This document shows, in pieces, positions 42,465-51,892 of a stretch of 64,000 nt of DNA (its first letter is position 1; every line of letters starts with the position of its first letter). The stretch covers positions 307,500 to 371,499 of the forward strand of contig JAHDIH010000004.1 of assembly GCA_020630875.1 (NCBI GenBank). The letters are read 5' to 3'. The stretch is from Deltaproteobacteria bacterium. GTDB taxonomy: Bacteria; Myxococcota_A; Polyangia; Haliangiales; Haliangiaceae. Under the pieces are notes generated by a model. The model searched no databases and had not been told where the DNA came from. It was given only the letters and a program-made list of their open reading frames with translations. A program made the position numbers and the translations under genes.

Positions 42465-43478
42465 CTAGTCTACGGTCCAGGTCATACCAGAGGCCAAGAG
42501 CTCCTCTAGTTTCCCTTTGCCTTTGACTTCTACTTGCTGCTGAACCTGGGCGTTAGCCGCTTGATCGTAAACAGTTCTTTGGACCTGACGAAGTACTCCG
42601 ACGGGGACTGGAAACTCGGGATGAGAAAGGCTCGCAAGAAGTTGCCCGTAGGCAAGCGGTCCTCCCGCTTGATGCGTAAGCACTTGATCCTTGTTGTCGT
42701 CTGTCACATCAAACACCTCGGGCGTAAACGGATCCTTCAAGCGAATGCCCCGATTCTTGTCTTTGCCAAAGAGCAATGGCTGCCCATCTTGCAAAACAAT
42801 TTGTTTGTCGGCACGGGTCTTCTTATCTGAAACTTCGGCCCAAACTCCGTCGTTGAAAACCGGACAATTTTGCATGATTTCTATGAGCGCGGTGCCTTGG
42901 TGTTCGTGTGCTTGTTGCAGCAACGTACCGAGAAGCTTCGCATCCGTGTCTCCAACCCGCGCTACAAATGAAGCGTTAGCTCCAAGAGCAAATGCAATAG
43001 GATTTACAGGCTCGTCGATACTTCCATAGGGAGTGGAAGGCGCCTTAGTGCCAACTTGCGAGGTTGGTGAATACTGTCCTTTGGTCAACCCATAGATTTG
43101 ATTGTTGAACAGTAGAATTTTGACGTTAACATTTCTTCGCAATACGTGAAGCAAGTGGTTGCCACCGATGGAAAGAGAGTCTCCGTCTCCTGTAATTACC
43201 CAAACGGTAAGATCTGGCCTTGCAGTTTTGAGTCCGGACGCAATCGCAGGAGCCCGACCATGGATACTGTGAAAACCAAAAGTGCTCACGTAATAAGGAA
43301 AACGACTAGAGCAACCAATCCCTGAGATGAAAACTTGCTTCTCTTTGGGAACGCCCATGGTGGCAAGCGATCGCTGCACCGTGGCGAGAATTGCGTAATC
43401 ACCGCATCCCGGACACCAGCGTACGTCTTGGTCGGTTTCAAAGTCCTTTTTCTTAAGCTTTACTAATTCTTTTGACAT
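42465..43478 (-). CDS. korB: 2-oxoacid:ferredoxin oxidoreductase beta subunit (KorB)
   Basis: 337 residues. Thiamine diphosphate-binding module with CPGCGDYAIL near residue 23, SGIGCSSRFPYY, HGRAPAIASG, GDGDSLSIGGNHLLHVLRRN (Mg/ThDP loop) and LLFNNQIYGLTKGQ. Partner of KorA: converts 2-oxoglutarate (or another 2-oxoacid) plus CoA to acyl-CoA, CO2 and reduced ferredoxin. The start codon overlaps the korA stop (TAATG), indicating tight coupling. Confidence 0.93.
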   Translation of the reverse strand: MSKELVKLKKKDFETDQDVRWCPGCGDYAILATVQRSLATMGVPKEKQVFISGIGCSSRFPYYVSTFGFHSIHGRAPAIASGLKTARPDLTVWVITGDGDSLSIGGNHLLHVLRRNVNVKILLFNNQIYGLTKGQYSPTSQVGTKAPSTPYGSIDEPVNPIAFALGANASFVARVGDTDAKLLGTLLQQAHEHQGTALIEIMQNCPVFNDGVWAEVSDKKTRADKQIVLQDGQPLLFGKDKNRGIRLKDPFTPEVFDVTDDNKDQVLTHQAGGPLAYGQLLASLSHPEFPVPVGVLRQVQRTVYDQAANAQVQQQVEVKGKGKLEELLASGMTWTVD

Positions 43479-45352
43479 TACGAGACCTCCTGCCCTGGAA
43501 TCATGTGAGGCGGTTGTTTGCCTTCCGGATACTCCAAAACGTTAAGTGTGGCTGCTTCTACTTCACGCACAAAGAATGGTTTTCCTTGCACCTTGTTGAG
43601 TCCAATCGCAGGAACTAGGAACTCAGAACGAAGTAGGCTTCTTAATTGTCCCATGTTGAGCTCAGCTACAATGACTCTTTTGAAATTCTTGAGTAACGCA
43701 GGAAGCTTCGGATTAAGTGGCCAAATCCACTTTAGATGCACATGAGAAACTGACTTGCCTTGGGCTGCCAGTTTTTTGGTCGTTTGCCTTACTGCACCGT
43801 ACGTACCGCCCCAGGAAACCAACAGCACGTCACCTTTATCCGGTCCGAACAAATCTAGTTCGCCCATTTCTTGAGTGATGCCATTGATCTTATCGCGACG
43901 AACGCAAGACATCTTCTGATGGTTCGTGGGATCGTATGACACGTTACCAGTGACCGAATCTTTTTCTAGTCCACCGATTCGATGTTCAAGTCCTGCGGTA
44001 CCAGGAAGTGCCCAATCCCGCGCTAGAGTCTTTTCGTCTCGAGCGTATACTTGATAGCCTTCTGGGTCGGTGCGGTGAGTCACAGGAAATGGTTTAAGCG
44101 TACTTACGTCCGGTACCGGCCATGGCTCAGCGCCGTTAGCTAGATAACCATCAGTCAAAAGAATTACCGGACACATGTATTTCATCGCAATGCGAGCTGC
44201 TTCGATCGCACAATAGAAATTGTCTCCAGGTGTCTTCGGAGAAATGACCGGAAGTGGAGCGTCTCCATTTCGTCCAAACACCGACTGATACAAATCGGCT
44301 TGTTCCGTCTTTGTAGGTAGCCCGGTAGATGGGCCTCCACGTTGAACACTAACAATGACCATCGGTAGCTCCGTAATCACCGCCAAACCAATGGCTTCGC
44401 CTTTTAGCGCGATTCCTGGCCCGGAAGACGCGGTCACAGCAAGTGAGCCGCCATAGGCTGCACCAATTGCTGCTCCAGCTGCGGCAATCTCATCTTCCGC
44501 TTGAAACGTAACGGCTCCAAAGTTTTTATACTTGGAAATCATGTGCAGAATATTCGAAGCAGGTGTAATCGGATACCCAGAATAAAAAAGCTGTTTACCG
44601 GACAGTTGACCAGCTGCAACCAGTCCCAAAGCGCAAGCTTCGTTACCGGTTATGTTTCGATACAGTCCTGGTGCAAAACTAGCGGGCTTAACGCTGTAAA
44701 CACCTTGGAATACTTCTGCGGTCTCCCCGTAGTGATAACCAGTTTTGAAAACCTTCTTGTTGGCTTCCGCAATCTCTGGCTTTTTTGCAAACTTCTTGTC
44801 GATGTTGAGAAGTTGCTGCTTCGGATCCCGGGAATACATCCAATAGAGAAGTCCGAGCGCGAAATAGTTTTTCGAGCGTCCCTTCTCTTTATTGGTCAAC
44901 TTAGTCTCACTTAGAGAAGCCAGCGTGAGGCCGGTAATATCAATCTCATGCATCCGGTAATCTTTTAGAGAATCATTCTCGAGCGGGTTTTCTGTGTAAC
45001 CTGCCTTTTTAAGATTGGCCTCGGTGAATGCGCCGCTGTTGACGATTAATGTTCCGCCTACCGTGAGGTCGGGAACGTTAGTCTTTAGAGCCGCAGGATT
45101 CATCACCACCAATACGTCGGGCGCATCGCCTGGTGTATGAATTTCTGTTGAAGAGAAATGCAGTTGGAATCCTGAGACACCAAACAGACTCCCCGCAGGT
45201 GCGCGAATCTCAGCGGGGAAATCGGGAAACGTAGCAATGTCATTGCCAGCTACCGCCGCTGCTTTGGTAAACTCAGTTCCGGTGAGCTGCATGCCATCGC
45301 CGGAATCTCCAGCGAAGCGAATGACTACTTTTTCTACCGTTTGCGTTGTCAT
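43478..45352 (-). CDS. korA: 2-oxoacid:ferredoxin oxidoreductase alpha subunit, gamma-alpha fusion (KorA)
   Basis: 624 residues. The N-terminal ~200 residues are the gamma domain (VIRFAGDSGDGMQLTG, FPDFPAEIRAPAG, VVMNPAALK). The rest is the pyrimidine-binding alpha domain (SGYPITPASNILH, FQAEDEIAAAGAAIGAAYGG, TASSGPGIALKGEAIGLA, RGGPSTGLPTKTEQADL). The gamma-alpha fusion is the usual two-subunit Kor form. It supports a ferredoxin-linked TCA cycle and is consistent with a low-potential, not strictly oxic, metabolism. Confidence 0.94.
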   Translation of the reverse strand: MTTQTVEKVVIRFAGDSGDGMQLTGTEFTKAAAVAGNDIATFPDFPAEIRAPAGSLFGVSGFQLHFSSTEIHTPGDAPDVLVVMNPAALKTNVPDLTVGGTLIVNSGAFTEANLKKAGYTENPLENDSLKDYRMHEIDITGLTLASLSETKLTNKEKGRSKNYFALGLLYWMYSRDPKQQLLNIDKKFAKKPEIAEANKKVFKTGYHYGETAEVFQGVYSVKPASFAPGLYRNITGNEACALGLVAAGQLSGKQLFYSGYPITPASNILHMISKYKNFGAVTFQAEDEIAAAGAAIGAAYGGSLAVTASSGPGIALKGEAIGLAVITELPMVIVSVQRGGPSTGLPTKTEQADLYQSVFGRNGDAPLPVISPKTPGDNFYCAIEAARIAMKYMCPVILLTDGYLANGAEPWPVPDVSTLKPFPVTHRTDPEGYQVYARDEKTLARDWALPGTAGLEHRIGGLEKDSVTGNVSYDPTNHQKMSCVRRDKINGITQEMGELDLFGPDKGDVLLVSWGGTYGAVRQTTKKLAAQGKSVSHVHLKWIWPLNPKLPALLKNFKRVIVAELNMGQLRSLLRSEFLVPAIGLNKVQGKPFFVREVEAATLNVLEYPEGKQPPHMIPGQEVS

Positions 45353-45582
45353 CTATTTTTCCAGTTCAGTCTGTGAAAACGAATAGTTGCGACACTACCT
45401 ACTCCTATGACGGAGTGCAACAAAGATGTTTGATCAAACCTCTCCTAGGACTCCAATTTGACACTGAAAATTTTGATCGGAGTCACGTCCCAAGTAGCAG
45501 TTAAACCACTGAAATCATTAGACACAGAATTAATTTCAAGAAAACTGACTCGTTCTACGCTTCAAACGTCTATATTCCAATG

Positions 45583-47589
45583 ATGACCAACCTCGCAACC
45601 GAGCAATCAACGACCTGCCAAAGCTGCCAACATCGAGTGTCGTCTGAAGCAAAATTTTGCTCAGCCTGTGGGGTCAAACTTGAAAATGCGTTGTCTCCGC
45701 AGGTTCTGGTCGGACAAACGATTGATGACCGATATCGAATCGACAGCCATATCGAAGTGAGCGATTCAAGCCAAATCTACGCCGCCACCCACGTTCGACT
45801 GCGTAAGCCAGTAATAGTTAAAGTACTGCACCCTAATTTGGCGGAAAATGAGTTGGCACTAGAACGTTTTCGCAGGGAAGCCACTTCCGTCGCAGCCGTG
45901 AACAGTGCGCGGCTGGTGCAAATTCATGACTTTGGTCGTATGGAGGATGGAAGACTTTACCTCGCAATGGAACGCCTCGAAGGGGAGACCTTAAGGGCGC
46001 GCCTGAACCGACAAAAAACCATCAGCGAAGACGAAACAAAGTTAATCGTCCAACAGGTTTTAGAAGGACTGGTCGATGCTCATGAGGTGGGATTAGTTCA
46101 CCGCGATATTTGCCCTGACAACCTGTTTATCAGCGAAGGAAAGTCTGGACTGCAAACGAAAATAATGAACTTTGGTTTGGCAAAGCTCATAGAATCTAAG
46201 ACGGGAGCAGCATCTACGCAGCTTGGAATGACTTTTGGGAAGCCTGAATACATGTCTCCAGAGCAGGCGCGCGGAGGCACGCTCAACCAAACCACCGACA
46301 TTTATTCGTTAGGTTGCGTCGCCTACGAATGTTTGACGGGTCGACCACCGTTTGTGGGAACCGAGCTATTCGACGTCATCAAAAAGCACGTGGCGGAAAC
46401 GCCACAACAGGTTCGCCAGGTTGCGCCAGCTACGTCGCAAGACTTTTCTGACTTGATTAACGTCATGCTCGCGAAGACACCAAGCGGACGGCCGCAGTCT
46501 TCAGAGGTATCGTTGAAAATCTTGAAACAACACGGAAGCAATCGTGACGCTCCCCCACAAGCGCAAGCGAGAGTCGAGTCAACAAATCCCTCGAAGGCAG
46601 CACCTAACGTAACGCCTGTGGCAATTCCCTATGCGCCTCTTTCCAAAACCGAAAGCCAAGCATGGTATGCCGATGGCAATAATTTGGAAAACGGCTCGAA
46701 AGATTCATGGCAAGGCGACTCTCTCTTCGATTACAACCCAAAGAAAAAACGTCACTCCAAACGACTTGTTGCCGCAGTTGCAATATTAGCTCTAACAGCC
46801 ATCGCAATCGCCCTCATTGCATCTCGTGGTGGAAAGAACGAGACCAAGACACCGGATGCTGACACCTTAGCTGTCAATGCAGAAACTAAGGACAAGCCAA
46901 CAGACGAGAAAGCTTCTTCCTCTGCTGAGTCGTTAACTTCTCAAAAGAAAAAAAAGGCGAAAAGGCGACGTAAAAAGTCCACCCGCAGCAAAACTAACAA
47001 AGACGTTTCTGCAGTTGCCGCAACAGATGATGACACATCGTCTCAAAAGGCCAATGCGCTAGTGGGATTAGGAAATGCAGGAATACGTAGTGGTTCTCTA
47101 GGTGAAGCTAGTGAGCATTTTAAAGAAGCACTAAAACTCAAGCCAGGTAATGCTGACGCACTTCTCGGCCAAGCAGAAATAGCGCTTGCCAGAGGAAGCA
47201 ACAACAAAAGTATTTCCCTCGCAAACCAGTCTCTGAAGCGAAGAAAATCAGCGAAAGCCTATACCATTTTGGGAGAAGCCCAACTGGGACTGGGCAAGAA
47301 GGAGGCAGCCCGTCAGTCGTTTACAAAAGCCCTGGCGATACGTAGCTCTTACTCAAGGGCCAAGAAAGGGTTGGCTAAAGCTGGAGGTGCAGTGTCTATT
47401 CTGGAGCCGGCAGCCACAGAAAGTACCGGAACCATTACCATAGAACCAGCTCTGCAACCTACAGAACCTGCACCTATGGAGCCGGAACCTATGGAGCCGG
47501 AACCCGAGCCAGCCCCTGTAACCAAAGAAGAAAAAGCGCAACAAGATGTCGACGACTTCCTTAAAGGCTTAACACCTTCCGACGGCTAA
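45583..47589 (+). CDS. degenerate Ser/Thr kinase with zinc ribbon, membrane segment and TPRs
   Basis: About 668 residues. N-terminal CQSCQHRVSSEAKFCSACG zinc ribbon (~12-32), kinase domain (~48-310), membrane segment KRLVAAVAILALTAIAIALIA, Lys/Arg-rich linker, TPRs (~490-600) and a Pro/Glu repeat tail. The kinase keeps the beta-3 Lys (VIVKVL), HRD, the SPE of APE and TDIYSLG, but the Gly loop reads IEVSDSSQIYAA, HRDxK is HRDIC, and DFG is NFG. Mg-binding and loop losses suggest a pseudokinase or an unusual kinase. TATATT lies 6 nt before the chosen ATG; an adjacent ATG at 45580 is equally possible. Confidence 0.85.
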   Translation: MTNLATEQSTTCQSCQHRVSSEAKFCSACGVKLENALSPQVLVGQTIDDRYRIDSHIEVSDSSQIYAATHVRLRKPVIVKVLHPNLAENELALERFRREATSVAAVNSARLVQIHDFGRMEDGRLYLAMERLEGETLRARLNRQKTISEDETKLIVQQVLEGLVDAHEVGLVHRDICPDNLFISEGKSGLQTKIMNFGLAKLIESKTGAASTQLGMTFGKPEYMSPEQARGGTLNQTTDIYSLGCVAYECLTGRPPFVGTELFDVIKKHVAETPQQVRQVAPATSQDFSDLINVMLAKTPSGRPQSSEVSLKILKQHGSNRDAPPQAQARVESTNPSKAAPNVTPVAIPYAPLSKTESQAWYADGNNLENGSKDSWQGDSLFDYNPKKKRHSKRLVAAVAILALTAIAIALIASRGGKNETKTPDADTLAVNAETKDKPTDEKASSSAESLTSQKKKKAKRRRKKSTRSKTNKDVSAVAATDDDTSSQKANALVGLGNAGIRSGSLGEASEHFKEALKLKPGNADALLGQAEIALARGSNNKSISLANQSLKRRKSAKAYTILGEAQLGLGKKEAARQSFTKALAIRSSYSRAKKGLAKAGGAVSILEPAATESTGTITIEPALQPTEPAPMEPEPMEPEPEPAPVTKEEKAQQDVDDFLKGLTPSDG

Positions 47590-47876
47590 TCGCTTTCGAC
47601 TCCTGGGCCCTCCGTGCCTATTTGCTCGGCTGCAAAAGGTTTATGAGATCCATCGCAAAAGGGTTGGTTCAAAGAATGCTTACAGCTGCAGAGATAGGCC
47701 ATCCCATCTTTCTCCGCGGTAAAAGCTTGAGGAACAAAAGTAGTGGTGGAATGAGAGCCGTCGCAAAACGGCTGATTTTTTGATCTTCCACATGTGCAAA
47801 AGTAATACTCTTCCCCTTCGGTGAGAGATACACCGAGGGGTCGATTGCCTGCAATAATTGGTAGTGAACGTGTCAT
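47586..47876 (-). CDS. CDGSH iron-sulfur domain protein with two motifs
   Basis: 96 residues with two CDGSH motifs, CTCGRSKNQPFCDGSH and CSCKHSLNQPFCDGSH, each providing three Cys and one His for a 2Fe-2S cluster, as in the MitoNEET-like tandem form. It probably serves electron or cluster transfer in the cytoplasm. AAGGAGA before the ATG fixes the start. Its end overlaps the kinase gene end by 4 bp. Confidence 0.92.
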   Translation of the reverse strand: MTRSLPIIAGNRPLGVSLTEGEEYYFCTCGRSKNQPFCDGSHSTTTFVPQAFTAEKDGMAYLCSCKHSLNQPFCDGSHKPFAAEQIGTEGPGVESD

Positions 47877-47885
47877 GGGGTCTCC

Positions 47886-50800
47886 TTACTTGACTATTTT
47901 CCGGCGCCTAACACCGAGAGAGAAACACACGCCGAGCCAAAACAAGGTTGGCAACGTGCTGCTAGCTACTTGGGAATTGCATCCTGCTCCACCAGACACT
48001 CCCCAGCTCCCCTGGCCGTTGTTGGGACTTTGGTAATCGGGCAGGCCATCAGCATCGGTATCTTGTGGTGGAGTAGATAAATCAGTATCTCCTGCTTCTT
48101 CTTCATCAGATAATCCATCGTCATCGCTGTCCAAATCGCGGTAGTCAGGAAGCGCATCTCCATCCGTGTTGGTCGGATCCGGTTGCCCGCTGGCCCCGTG
48201 GCCATTCATGTTATCAATATCGTCGGCAATTCCGTCTCCATCGCTATCGGGTCCATCACATAGTTGATCCGCATCAGCATCAATGCACCCCATCCCACCT
48301 TCTTCCAGATCCGAGATGGTGTCGTTGTCAGAGTCCAGGTCTCTCCAGTCCCCTGGCCCATCGTTGTCGGTATTTTCAATGGTGTAGTTGGCAACTCCGT
48401 CTTCATTGTTTTCCAAGTCGTCGCAAAAACCGTTGGTTCCCACGGCCGTGCAATTGGCCAGCCCATCACTGCCGCCAAGACCATGCCCCGCTTCTACGGC
48501 ATCACTGATACCATCTCCATCAGAATCTAAATCGTAGGAATCGGGAACTCCGTCGTTGTCGGTATCGACTAAAGTATCTCCTTCATCGACATCGAGGATT
48601 CCGTCGTTATCATCATCTATGTCAACCGCATTAGGAATGCCATCGCCATCTACGTCATTAGGAGGAGTAACGCCAAAGCCGTTATAACCATCAATGGCAT
48701 CTACCGCACCATCACCATCAGAGTCCGAACCGTCGCATTCGCCATCCTGCGGTGCGGCATCGGCGCAAGCGGCAACGCCATCAACATCTAGCGTCCCATC
48801 ACCATCAGCGTCCAAGTCCAAATAATCTGGCAAGCCCATCCCATCCGTGTCTTGCGGAATCGTTGGGTTTGGATCTCCAAAGTCTGCGCTATCGTCGTCA
48901 ATGCTATCGGCAATGCCATCATTGTCCACATCGGGTCCGTCGCACACGCCGTTCATGTTTCCATCGACGCATCCGCTGCCGCCCTCCACCAGATCCAACA
49001 CACCGTCATTATCACTATCCAAATCTAAGTAGTCGGGAATTCCATCACCGTCAGAAGAAGACGGCTGGCCAACTACCGCACTCGGAGCAACGCCGTCCGC
49101 ATCCACAGGCCCATCGCAAACGCTGTTGGTAGGATTGGTATCGGCACACCCGCTACCTTCTACCGCATCGGGAATTCCATCATTGTCACTGTCCAAATCG
49201 CGCCAATCGGCAACGCCATCACCATCGGTATTCACAGGACTGTCCGGACCTGCGCTGTCGCTGTCGTAGTCGGTGACTCCAGAGTCTGCCGCTGTTTCGA
49301 GCTCATCGCACAATCCATTCATTCCCACGCTGGTGCAGTTGGCACGACCATCGCCACTAGTATCCAACTCATCATGCCCTGCTTCCACCACGTCCAAAAT
49401 CCCATCGTTGTCAGAGTCAAGGTCGAACGAATCAAACACGCCATCACCGTCGGTATCGATAGTTCCGTCTCCTTCCACAACATCTGGAATGCCATCATTG
49501 TCGTCGTCGAGGTCGATAGAATCATCGATTCCGTCGTTGTCCCAATCGCTGCCAGTAGCTCCCCCGTCGCAAATCCCATCATTGTTGGTGTCTAGCCCAT
49601 CATTGTTGGTGTCGTTGTCACTCAATGGGCCAAAACCATCAACTCCGATAGCGCAGTCGTCACACGTATCCATGTCTGCGTCTGCGCAAACGTTTGGATT
49701 CAAGGGAGCGGTATCACTTGCATCAATCACTCCGTCGTTATCGTCATCTGGGTCGCCAAGGTCGCAAAGCCCATCGCTGTCGGTATCACCGCCGTCATTA
49801 TTGGGAAGGCTGTCGCTCAACGGGCCAAAACCATCGGTTCCAATGCCACAATCGTCGCAGTTATCACCATCGGTATCTCCGCACAAATCCGGGTTTAGCG
49901 GGTTGCTGTCGCTGGCGTCAGGGACGCCGTCATTGTCATCGTCTGGATCAACGTCGTTGCAGACTCCATCAACGTCCGTGTCTCCCCCATTCGACGCACA
50001 ACTATCGCCTAGATCGCACAGTCCATCACCATCGGTGTCAACACCGTCATTCAATACGTTGCTATCACTCATCGGACCAAAATCATCGGTACCAATAGAA
50101 CAGTCGTCGCAGGTATCCATGTCCACGTCTCCACAAATGTCAGGATCTAGGTCGTTGGTGTCGGGACCATTGAGCACCCCGTCGTTATCCGCGTCGGGAT
50201 CTCCCGCATCACACAGTCCATCGCTATCCGTGTCGGTCCCATCGTTTCCAGGAATGGCATCGCTCAGCGCACCGAGATTGTCCGTTCCTACCGAACAGTC
50301 GTCGCAGGTGTCCATGTCGGAATCTCCACAAATATCTGGGTTGGTGGTCATCGGATCGTTTCCATCAATCACGCCATCGTTGTCATCATCAGGGTCGCCA
50401 ACATCGCAAAGTCCGTCTCCGTCGGTATCCAATCCATCGTCGGCGGTTAGCGAATCGCTTAACGGTCCAAAGTTGTCCGTACCCACACTACAGTCTTCGC
50501 AGCCATCCATGTCGGAGTCGCCGCAAATATTGGGGTTTAGATCGTTGGTGTCGGGACCATTGAGAACGCCATCATTGTCTGCATCAGGATCTCCCGCATC
50601 ACAGAGTCCGTCTCCATCGGTATCTGTCCCATCGTTATTCGGTAATGCATCGCTAAGCGGACCTAAGCCATCGGTTCCAATACTGCAATCGTCACAACTA
50701 TCACCATCGGAGTCGCCGCAAACATTAGGGTTCGTTGGTTGAGGATCAGAACCGTCCGCTATACCATCGTTGTCGCTGTCTGCGTCGCCAATGTTGCAAA

Positions 50801-51644
50801 TTCCATCTCCGTCCGTATCCGTACCATCATTATTAGGCAGGGAATCTACCATCGAACCGAAGTTGTCGGTTCCGACGCTGCAATCTTCGCAACCATCCAT
50901 ATCGGAGTCGCCACAAACGTCAGGATCTAAATCGCTGGTGTCTGGGCCGTTTAAGATACCATCGTTGTCAGCGTCCGGATCCGTAGCGTCGCAAAGTCCG
51001 TCTCCATCCGTATCTGCCAAGCATTGAACGGTGCCAGAAATCGATGTAATTCGAAAACCATACGCGGTACTCGCGTTATAAATTCTCCACTCAAGAATGT
51101 TGGTTCCCGACTGAAAAGCTGCGGTGTTCACAGGGATGTTGCCGCTGCACTGAGAAGAGTACTGATTACCAGCAACGCACGGCTGCACATTCAGCGGCGT
51201 TCCGTTAAGCCAAGCGATATGCCCAGACGGGATGGTTGCATTACTCGCCGCATTGAGAGAGTTATCATCGAACCCCAGATTGTAGCTAATCGTGGCAGTT
51301 GCAGGATCGGTCCCCGCAGGAATGGTGAACGTGGTCCTGTAAGAGTGAGTGACGTTGGTGATTTGTCGTCCCGCATCATTAGAAATGGGACGACCTACAT
51401 CCGGATTCGCTGTCGGATGCCAAAGCCAAATTCCTCCGCATGAAGGACAGAAATTCGTTTTTTGTACGAACGCCTGTTCCCACGCACCGTTGTCGATGCG
51501 CGTTTCGTAATGCGGATCGTAGTCGCCTTCGTTTTGCTGGGAACCTGCAGCATCGACGCCCGTAATCCATAAATCACCAATAGGTACGGCGAATGTTGGT
51601 ACGGCCGACACCACAATAAATAAGACAAGTAGCTTCGAAATCAT
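47886..51644 (-). CDS. thrombospondin type-3 repeat protein with MYXO-CTERM-like tail
   Basis: About 1252 residues. Signal peptide MISKLLVLFIVVSAVPTFA, a ~180-residue N-terminal domain (PA14/anchor-like strands ending ITSISGTVQCLA), then ~950 residues of calcium-binding repeats of the DTDGDGLCDAGDPDADNDGV type. Eight or so carry CGDxDxDxCxDCxxGTDxxG inserts. The C terminus GAGCNSQVASS, a hydrophobic stretch and GVRRRKIVK is the Cys-TM-Arg sorting tail seen in Myxococcota, which implies surface anchoring after export. A TAGCGT stands 7 nt before the ATG. The highly repeated sequence also opens long spurious frames on the other strand. Confidence 0.85.
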   Translation of the reverse strand: MISKLLVLFIVVSAVPTFAVPIGDLWITGVDAAGSQQNEGDYDPHYETRIDNGAWEQAFVQKTNFCPSCGGIWLWHPTANPDVGRPISNDAGRQITNVTHSYRTTFTIPAGTDPATATISYNLGFDDNSLNAASNATIPSGHIAWLNGTPLNVQPCVAGNQYSSQCSGNIPVNTAAFQSGTNILEWRIYNASTAYGFRITSISGTVQCLADTDGDGLCDATDPDADNDGILNGPDTSDLDPDVCGDSDMDGCEDCSVGTDNFGSMVDSLPNNDGTDTDGDGICNIGDADSDNDGIADGSDPQPTNPNVCGDSDGDSCDDCSIGTDGLGPLSDALPNNDGTDTDGDGLCDAGDPDADNDGVLNGPDTNDLNPNICGDSDMDGCEDCSVGTDNFGPLSDSLTADDGLDTDGDGLCDVGDPDDDNDGVIDGNDPMTTNPDICGDSDMDTCDDCSVGTDNLGALSDAIPGNDGTDTDSDGLCDAGDPDADNDGVLNGPDTNDLDPDICGDVDMDTCDDCSIGTDDFGPMSDSNVLNDGVDTDGDGLCDLGDSCASNGGDTDVDGVCNDVDPDDDNDGVPDASDSNPLNPDLCGDTDGDNCDDCGIGTDGFGPLSDSLPNNDGGDTDSDGLCDLGDPDDDNDGVIDASDTAPLNPNVCADADMDTCDDCAIGVDGFGPLSDNDTNNDGLDTNNDGICDGGATGSDWDNDGIDDSIDLDDDNDGIPDVVEGDGTIDTDGDGVFDSFDLDSDNDGILDVVEAGHDELDTSGDGRANCTSVGMNGLCDELETAADSGVTDYDSDSAGPDSPVNTDGDGVADWRDLDSDNDGIPDAVEGSGCADTNPTNSVCDGPVDADGVAPSAVVGQPSSSDGDGIPDYLDLDSDNDGVLDLVEGGSGCVDGNMNGVCDGPDVDNDGIADSIDDDSADFGDPNPTIPQDTDGMGLPDYLDLDADGDGTLDVDGVAACADAAPQDGECDGSDSDGDGAVDAIDGYNGFGVTPPNDVDGDGIPNAVDIDDDNDGILDVDEGDTLVDTDNDGVPDSYDLDSDGDGISDAVEAGHGLGGSDGLANCTAVGTNGFCDDLENNEDGVANYTIENTDNDGPGDWRDLDSDNDTISDLEEGGMGCIDADADQLCDGPDSDGDGIADDIDNMNGHGASGQPDPTNTDGDALPDYRDLDSDDDGLSDEEEAGDTDLSTPPQDTDADGLPDYQSPNNGQGSWGVSGGAGCNSQVASSTLPTLFWLGVCFSLGVRRRKIVK

Positions 51645-51892
51645 GGGAGAGACGCTATCACCGCCCTCTGCCATAGCAAATGCTTACATCAACTGGAGCT
51701 GAAACCAAACGATCGGTTAGAGCGGTCGTCGAAAACAATGTGAAAAAATCGATGGACGGATAAATCGCATTCAGACAGGAATCAAACGTATTTTAGTCCT
51801 TTTACCCAGCTATTACGCTCTTGTGATCGGTGCGACATCTCAGGCGTTGTAGTCGGATGTGACCACATTCAAGTTCACCACGTCTCTTCGGC

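Noticed and set aside
49273..50742. 489-residue plus-strand frame opposite the TSP3 protein
   Set aside because: It is a Ser/Pro-rich shadow caused by the repeated GAT/GAC codons of the true gene on the minus strand; it lacks start signals and any domain.
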